Origin: UMGS1279 sp045534095
GTDB taxonomy: Bacteria > Bacillota > Clostridia > Oscillospirales > Acutalibacteraceae
NCBI GenBank assembly: GCA_045534095.1
Contig: JAZSJA010000024.1
Coordinates: forward strand, 1 to 36,098
Direction of reading: 5' to 3'
Length of the DNA stretch: 36,098 bases
The position numbers and the translations under genes are program-made. Below are positions 32,623 to 36,098 of the stretch, piece by piece. The notes below the pieces were generated by a model that searched no databases, had not been told where the DNA came from, and was given only the letters and a program-made list of their open reading frames with translations. How positions within the stretch are numbered: the first letter of the stretch is position 1; each line of letters starts with the position of its first letter.

Positions 32623-35289
32623 CTATTGAGATAATGCCACGTTACTTGCATTCACCCCTCCTGAATTTTCCGATGAAGCAGGTGCCTCAGTTGAATTTGT
32701 TTCACTTGAGAGTGCAGAATTAGAGGAATTTGGTGTACTGGGAGCCTCAGGCTTAGCAGAGGTAGTGTTGGATGTTACGCTTGAGGTGGTGTTTGATCCG
32801 TTACTTGACGTTGTAGTAGGTTTTTTACTTGACGTTGCGCCGGAAACATTATTTGAAGTTAAAGATCCGCTCGTGGTTGATGATGAATTTGAACTGCTTG
32901 TGTCTGATGAATTGTCCGACGATGTTTCATCTGAAGACGTATCTTTAGCTGTAGGATCAACCGCATCTAAAACGGTGCCTCCATGGGTTGAACACGGGGT
33001 CAACTGGCTTGTTTTGTACCAACCTATTGCAGTAGACGTGCATTTATTTGTTGCTACCATACCTGAAGAAGTACAATATTTACGGCAGGTAACTTTATCA
33101 CTTTCAGGGAAATCCACTTTGGTATCAAGGCCACTGTGAATTTCTTTCATAATGCTACCCCAAACACGTTTTGCCGCACCGGATTCGGAAATCTTTTCAG
33201 CTCTGTCATATCCATACCAGCAGGAAGCTACGTAATAGGGTGTACCTCCTGCAAACCAAAGATTGTAGTTATCATCTGTGGTACCTGTTTTACCATACAC
33301 CTTCATTGAAGGTAAATAACTCTTAATAGCGGTACCTGTACCTTGGTTAACAACATTTTGAAGCATTTTGTTAAGAATTACCGCGGTATCCTCCATCATG
33401 GCAATTTTAGGCTTAGAATTGCTTAATACTACCTCGCCTTGATGGTCGGTAACAGTGGTGTAGAAACTAGGTTCATAATATTTACCCTTGTTGCCAAAGG
33501 TAGCAAAAGCGGCACAGGATTCTAAGGTTGTTATACCTGTATAACAACCGCCAAGGCCAAGGGAAGAATAGGTTTGGTCACCTACGTTTACGTGGTTATC
33601 TTTTGTGAATGGTGCAACAAGATTTTTAAGTCCCATGGTGTTAACACCATGGTTAAATACTGTTTCTATGCCCATTTTTTCAATAAGCTGAACAGGAATA
33701 GTGTTATAAGATTTTTCAAGAGCTCTGGCCATAGTAACTCTGCCGTTAGTACATGAGCCACCTGCATTGTATGGCCATTTAACCTTTTTGCCCTTATCAT
33801 TTATAATTGTTTGTGTGGGAGTATCCTTTAGCATAGAAGAATAAGAAATTATATTTTGATCTAATGCCAAAGAATAGACAGTTATAGGTTTGATAGATGA
33901 ACCAGGTTGACGGGGCGAGGATGTTGCACGATTAAGTGTACGATTACCGGTTTTTTCACCTACACCGCCCACTATACCTACAACGTGTCCTTCATAGTCC
34001 ATAACTGTAAATGAAGATTGTGCCGAAACATCTTTTGAATTTTTAGAGAAATTAGATGTATTGGTATAATATTTTTCCAGTATACCCTGTATGTTGGGAT
34101 CCATTGTGCTGTAAATTTTATAACCGCCGTTATATATTTTCTCTTCGGCGTAATTTCTATCACAATTATATTTTTTAACAAGGTCATCTACAACATCATC
34201 TATAAGAGCGTCTACAAAATAGTTGTTAATAGCTTTCTCTTTAATGGTTTCTTTATCTGCAACAATTTTAACCTCTTCAACAATTGCTACGTCATATTCT
34301 TCCTCAGTAATATAGCCAAGTTCTAACATTTTATTAAGAACTAATTTGCGACGGGTTGCATTGTTTTCGGGATATTTATCAGGGCGATAACGTTCCGGCT
34401 CCTTGATTATTGCAGCAAGACCTGCACACTCGGCAAGGGTAAGCTCGTAAACGTGTTTGTTGTAATAGAAGTTAGCAGCAACCTCTACTCCGGCTATACC
34501 ATTTGCAAAAGAAATTGTGTTTAAGTAGCACTCCAATATAGTATCTTTATTAACGGTTTTTTCGATTTTTCTGGCCTTCATTATTTCACGAATTTTACGC
34601 ATACCTGTTTGTTCGGTATCCCACGTAATATTCTTTACAAGCTGTTGAGTAATGGTAGAACCACCCTGATTAGAGGAATAAATTTCCACAAACATATTAA
34701 GGAATGCACCGAAAGTACGCTTCCAGTCAACACCACCATGACTATAAAAACGTTCATCCTCAATAGCAACAAAGGCATCGGCAAGGCTTTTGGGGATACC
34801 TGTATAGGATGGATCTTTTGCTTCGGCAAGATTCTTTTCATACTCAACCCATATACGATTTACGCCACCGTGCAGACGCTGATATTCCTTATACTCGCCT
34901 GTTTTAGCGTCCTTTACGTATATCGTTGTAGTGTAGTCCTGATCCATATCGTATAAATTAACAGGAATGCTATCATCAATGAAATTGAAAACATAAATCA
35001 AAAAGCTTCCAATAACCAAGCAGAAGGTAATAACAAATATTAAAAATACAGATAAAATGCTCTTTAATACTTTTTGCTTAATTGTTTTAGGTTTTTTATC
35101 TTTTTTCTTTCTTCTTTTGGGACCCTCTTTGTTTTCTGTTTCATCCTCGGAATTAACGAAACTGTTAAGATCTATTTGGTTTTCATTACTGAAGAGATCA
35201 TCACTAAATAAATCGTTAGATTCAGATGGCGAAGAAGACGATAAATCATCGTCATTGCTAAAAAATGGACTTTGATATTCTTCGTTCAT
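32623..35289 (-). CDS. Class A penicillin-binding protein (bifunctional PBP1A type)
   Basis: An 888-residue membrane-anchored enzyme that polymerises and cross-links peptidoglycan on the outer face. A long acidic/Ser-rich cytoplasmic head and a Lys/Arg-rich patch precede one membrane segment (about 78-103). The GT51 domain has the catalytic Glu177 in AIEDERFYSH, then GGSTITQQLVKN. The transpeptidase has Ser464 in PGSSIKP, Ser527-Tyr-Asn529 and Lys667-Thr-Gly669. A Cys-containing linker (four Cys, about 735-766) and a tail of about 108 residues rich in Ser and Thr (781-888) follow. AGGAGG precedes the ATG. The tail may span or bind the wall. Confidence 0.94.
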   Translation of the reverse strand: MNEEYQSPFFSNDDDLSSSSPSESNDLFSDDLFSNENQIDLNSFVNSEDETENKEGPKRRKKKDKKPKTIKQKVLKSILSVFLIFVITFCLVIGSFLIYVFNFIDDSIPVNLYDMDQDYTTTIYVKDAKTGEYKEYQRLHGGVNRIWVEYEKNLAEAKDPSYTGIPKSLADAFVAIEDERFYSHGGVDWKRTFGAFLNMFVEIYSSNQGGSTITQQLVKNITWDTEQTGMRKIREIMKARKIEKTVNKDTILECYLNTISFANGIAGVEVAANFYYNKHVYELTLAECAGLAAIIKEPERYRPDKYPENNATRRKLVLNKMLELGYITEEEYDVAIVEEVKIVADKETIKEKAINNYFVDALIDDVVDDLVKKYNCDRNYAEEKIYNGGYKIYSTMDPNIQGILEKYYTNTSNFSKNSKDVSAQSSFTVMDYEGHVVGIVGGVGEKTGNRTLNRATSSPRQPGSSIKPITVYSLALDQNIISYSSMLKDTPTQTIINDKGKKVKWPYNAGGSCTNGRVTMARALEKSYNTIPVQLIEKMGIETVFNHGVNTMGLKNLVAPFTKDNHVNVGDQTYSSLGLGGCYTGITTLESCAAFATFGNKGKYYEPSFYTTVTDHQGEVVLSNSKPKIAMMEDTAVILNKMLQNVVNQGTGTAIKSYLPSMKVYGKTGTTDDNYNLWFAGGTPYYVASCWYGYDRAEKISESGAAKRVWGSIMKEIHSGLDTKVDFPESDKVTCRKYCTSSGMVATNKCTSTAIGWYKTSQLTPCSTHGGTVLDAVDPTAKDTSSDETSSDNSSDTSSSNSSSTTSGSLTSNNVSGATSSKKPTTTSSNGSNTTSSVTSNTTSAKPEAPSTPNSSNSALSSETNSTEAPASSENSGGVNASNVALSQ

Positions 35290-35511
35290 AACTAACGCTC
35301 CTCCTTATAAAAAACAAAATTATCAATACTGTTATTACTGCAAACTACTCCAATTTACAGTACATTTATATTTTATCACAAACCCTTTAAAAAAGCGAGT
35401 TACAATTTTTTAACCAAATGTAACTTTTTTATAACAATTATAATATTATAACTTTAGAATAAATAACCAACTGCGGCCAATACTAAAATTAACGGTTTGG
35501 GGAGGATATAT

Positions 35512-35820
35512 ATGAGCAATCGTGCTAAAATTTCAGCATTCGCAATATCAATTACCTTAATTTTAACAATTTTATCTTTTGGTGTTATTAAGCCACCCAC
35601 ATCATCTGCGGTGGATACGAGCAGCACTAGAGAAACAAAGTACTATTTAAAGGATTACAAAGGTATGCTCGCTATATTTGAAGGCGATAAAACTATTCCT
35701 CTTGAAGTTTTAGAAGTTAGTATCTCCTCTCTACCCGAAAGAGATATTGAAAAAATTAAAAAAGGGATTTTTGCAGATAGTCTTAATGAAATTATTTCAC
35801 TTGCAGAAGATTATGAATGA
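35512..35820 (+). CDS. Small exported or membrane-anchored BofC C-terminal domain-like protein
   Basis: A 102-residue protein with an N-terminal hydrophobic segment (7-29) followed by a small domain: YYLKDYKGMLAIFEGD, then ISSLPERDIEKIKKGI. This resembles the C-terminal domain of BofC, a forespore protein that checks the SpoIVB signal in Bacillus, and similar small domains recur in Clostridia. The call is on motif memory and is tentative. ATG 35512 has GGGGAGG upstream; an in-frame TTG at 35497 overlaps the binding site. It diverges from the penicillin-binding protein. No clear promoter was seen. Confidence 0.6.
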   Translation: MSNRAKISAFAISITLILTILSFGVIKPPTSSAVDTSSTRETKYYLKDYKGMLAIFEGDKTIPLEVLEVSISSLPERDIEKIKKGIFADSLNEIISLAEDYE

Positions 35821-36098
35821 ATTTTACAACGAAAAAAGGGCTGTAAAAAAACATACGTGCGATAAATTGTAGTTTGCAGCCTTAGGCTGTTTATTCCGAA
35901 TAGGTTTTATGCGGATGGCTAAATCTCGTTCCGCGGCCGGAAAGATACAGATAAATCGTAGTTTATCGTGCGAATGTTGGTACGTAATTGTAGGGGGCGG
36001 CGATTTTCGACGCCCCGTTTTTTAGTGAAAATTAAATTCAATTATTTTATAAAATATGGTATTTATGCGGAAAAATCAATATTAAAATCAAATTTGTA
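35821..36098. other. Repeat-rich intergenic end of the window
   Basis: No gene was found. Near-identical GATAAATTGTAGTTT (35861-35875) and GATAAATCGTAGTTT (35950-35964) occur with CGTGCGA beside each. Small palindromes include CAGCC-TTA-GGCTG (35877-35889) and TTCCG-CGGC-CGGAA (35929-35942). It looks like composite short repeats. Confidence 0.5.
35994..36023 (+). terminator. GC-rich hairpin with T-run (terminator-like; also a GTAGGG-bordered repeat)
   Basis: GGGGCG (35994-35999) pairs with CGCCCC (36011-36016), with an inner CG pair and a G-A mismatch, then TTTTTT (36018-36023). It sits 174 bases after the small protein gene. Its upstream edge reads AATTGTAGGG, like the repeat near 10470 read on the other strand. 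Confidence 0.55.

Noticed and set aside
32765..33139. A 124-codon plus-strand frame opposite the PBP tail
   Set aside because: It is antisense to low-complexity Ser/Thr codons, giving Asp/Val/Leu repeats typical of a shadow frame.

Overview
The window looks like chromosome of a low-GC, Gram-positive anaerobe of the class Clostridia, probably an Oscillospirales/Ruminococcaceae-like plant- or mucin-fibre degrader. The evidence is an AT-rich sequence with strong AGGAGG-type ribosome binding sites and many TTG/GTG starts, HprK/RapZ/WhiA/RqcH/PcrA of Firmicutes type, a PcrA with an insertion between motifs I and Ia of a kind I associate with this order, a dockerin-bearing secreted enzyme, and a BofC-C-like small protein. 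The species cannot be named from the sequence alone. I saw no rRNA, tRNA, CRISPR array, insertion sequence or phage gene.

Layout. (1) 1-4820, minus strand: a tight five-gene operon, uxaC > SDR fructuronate reductase > uxuA > GH39-like glycosidase > GH20-like glycosidase (cut by the window edge). It would free and break down hexuronates and neutral or amino sugars from glycans. An AraC-type regulator (4983-5753) is transcribed divergently, and a tandem direct repeat lies in the operon promoter. (2) 5835-10323, minus strand: dnaE and pfkA. (3) 10324-10738: a 415-bp gap holding a palindromic repeat element. (4) 10739-16174: one 1811-residue secreted protein with an Asp-box propeller, three tandem repeat/CBM-like modules, an SGNH/CE2-like module whose nucleophile Ser is Asn, a dockerin, and a second CE2-like module that is intact. 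(5) 16248-21937, minus strand: hprK > ROK glucokinase > murB > rapZ > whiA > araC-type regulator, a run joining catabolite control, sugar entry and cell-wall precursor control. (6) 22181-25398: an unknown membrane protein, rqcH and a TIM-barrel isomerase-like gene. (7) 25489-25959: a small phosphodiesterase. (8) 26037-27050: three overlapping or abutting small genes of unknown function, followed by pcrA (27199-29658). (9) 29703-32601: an orphan substrate-binding lipoprotein, an unknown polytopic membrane protein and azlCD. (10) 32623-35289: a class A penicillin-binding protein with a Ser/Thr-rich tail, divergent from a small BofC-C-like exported protein (35512-35820). The window ends in a repeat-rich gap.

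How the genes fit together: two carbohydrate loci, each with its own AraC-type regulator (one divergent, one convergent), flank central glycolytic and catabolite-control genes (pfkA, glk, hprK). The rest is housekeeping. Every convergent junction carries a compact hairpin that can serve both strands. The points most worth a second look are the large esterase/propeller protein with one apparently dead and one live CE2-like module, the small-gene trio upstream of pcrA, the candidate operator at uxaC, and the two GTAGGG-bordered palindromic repeats.
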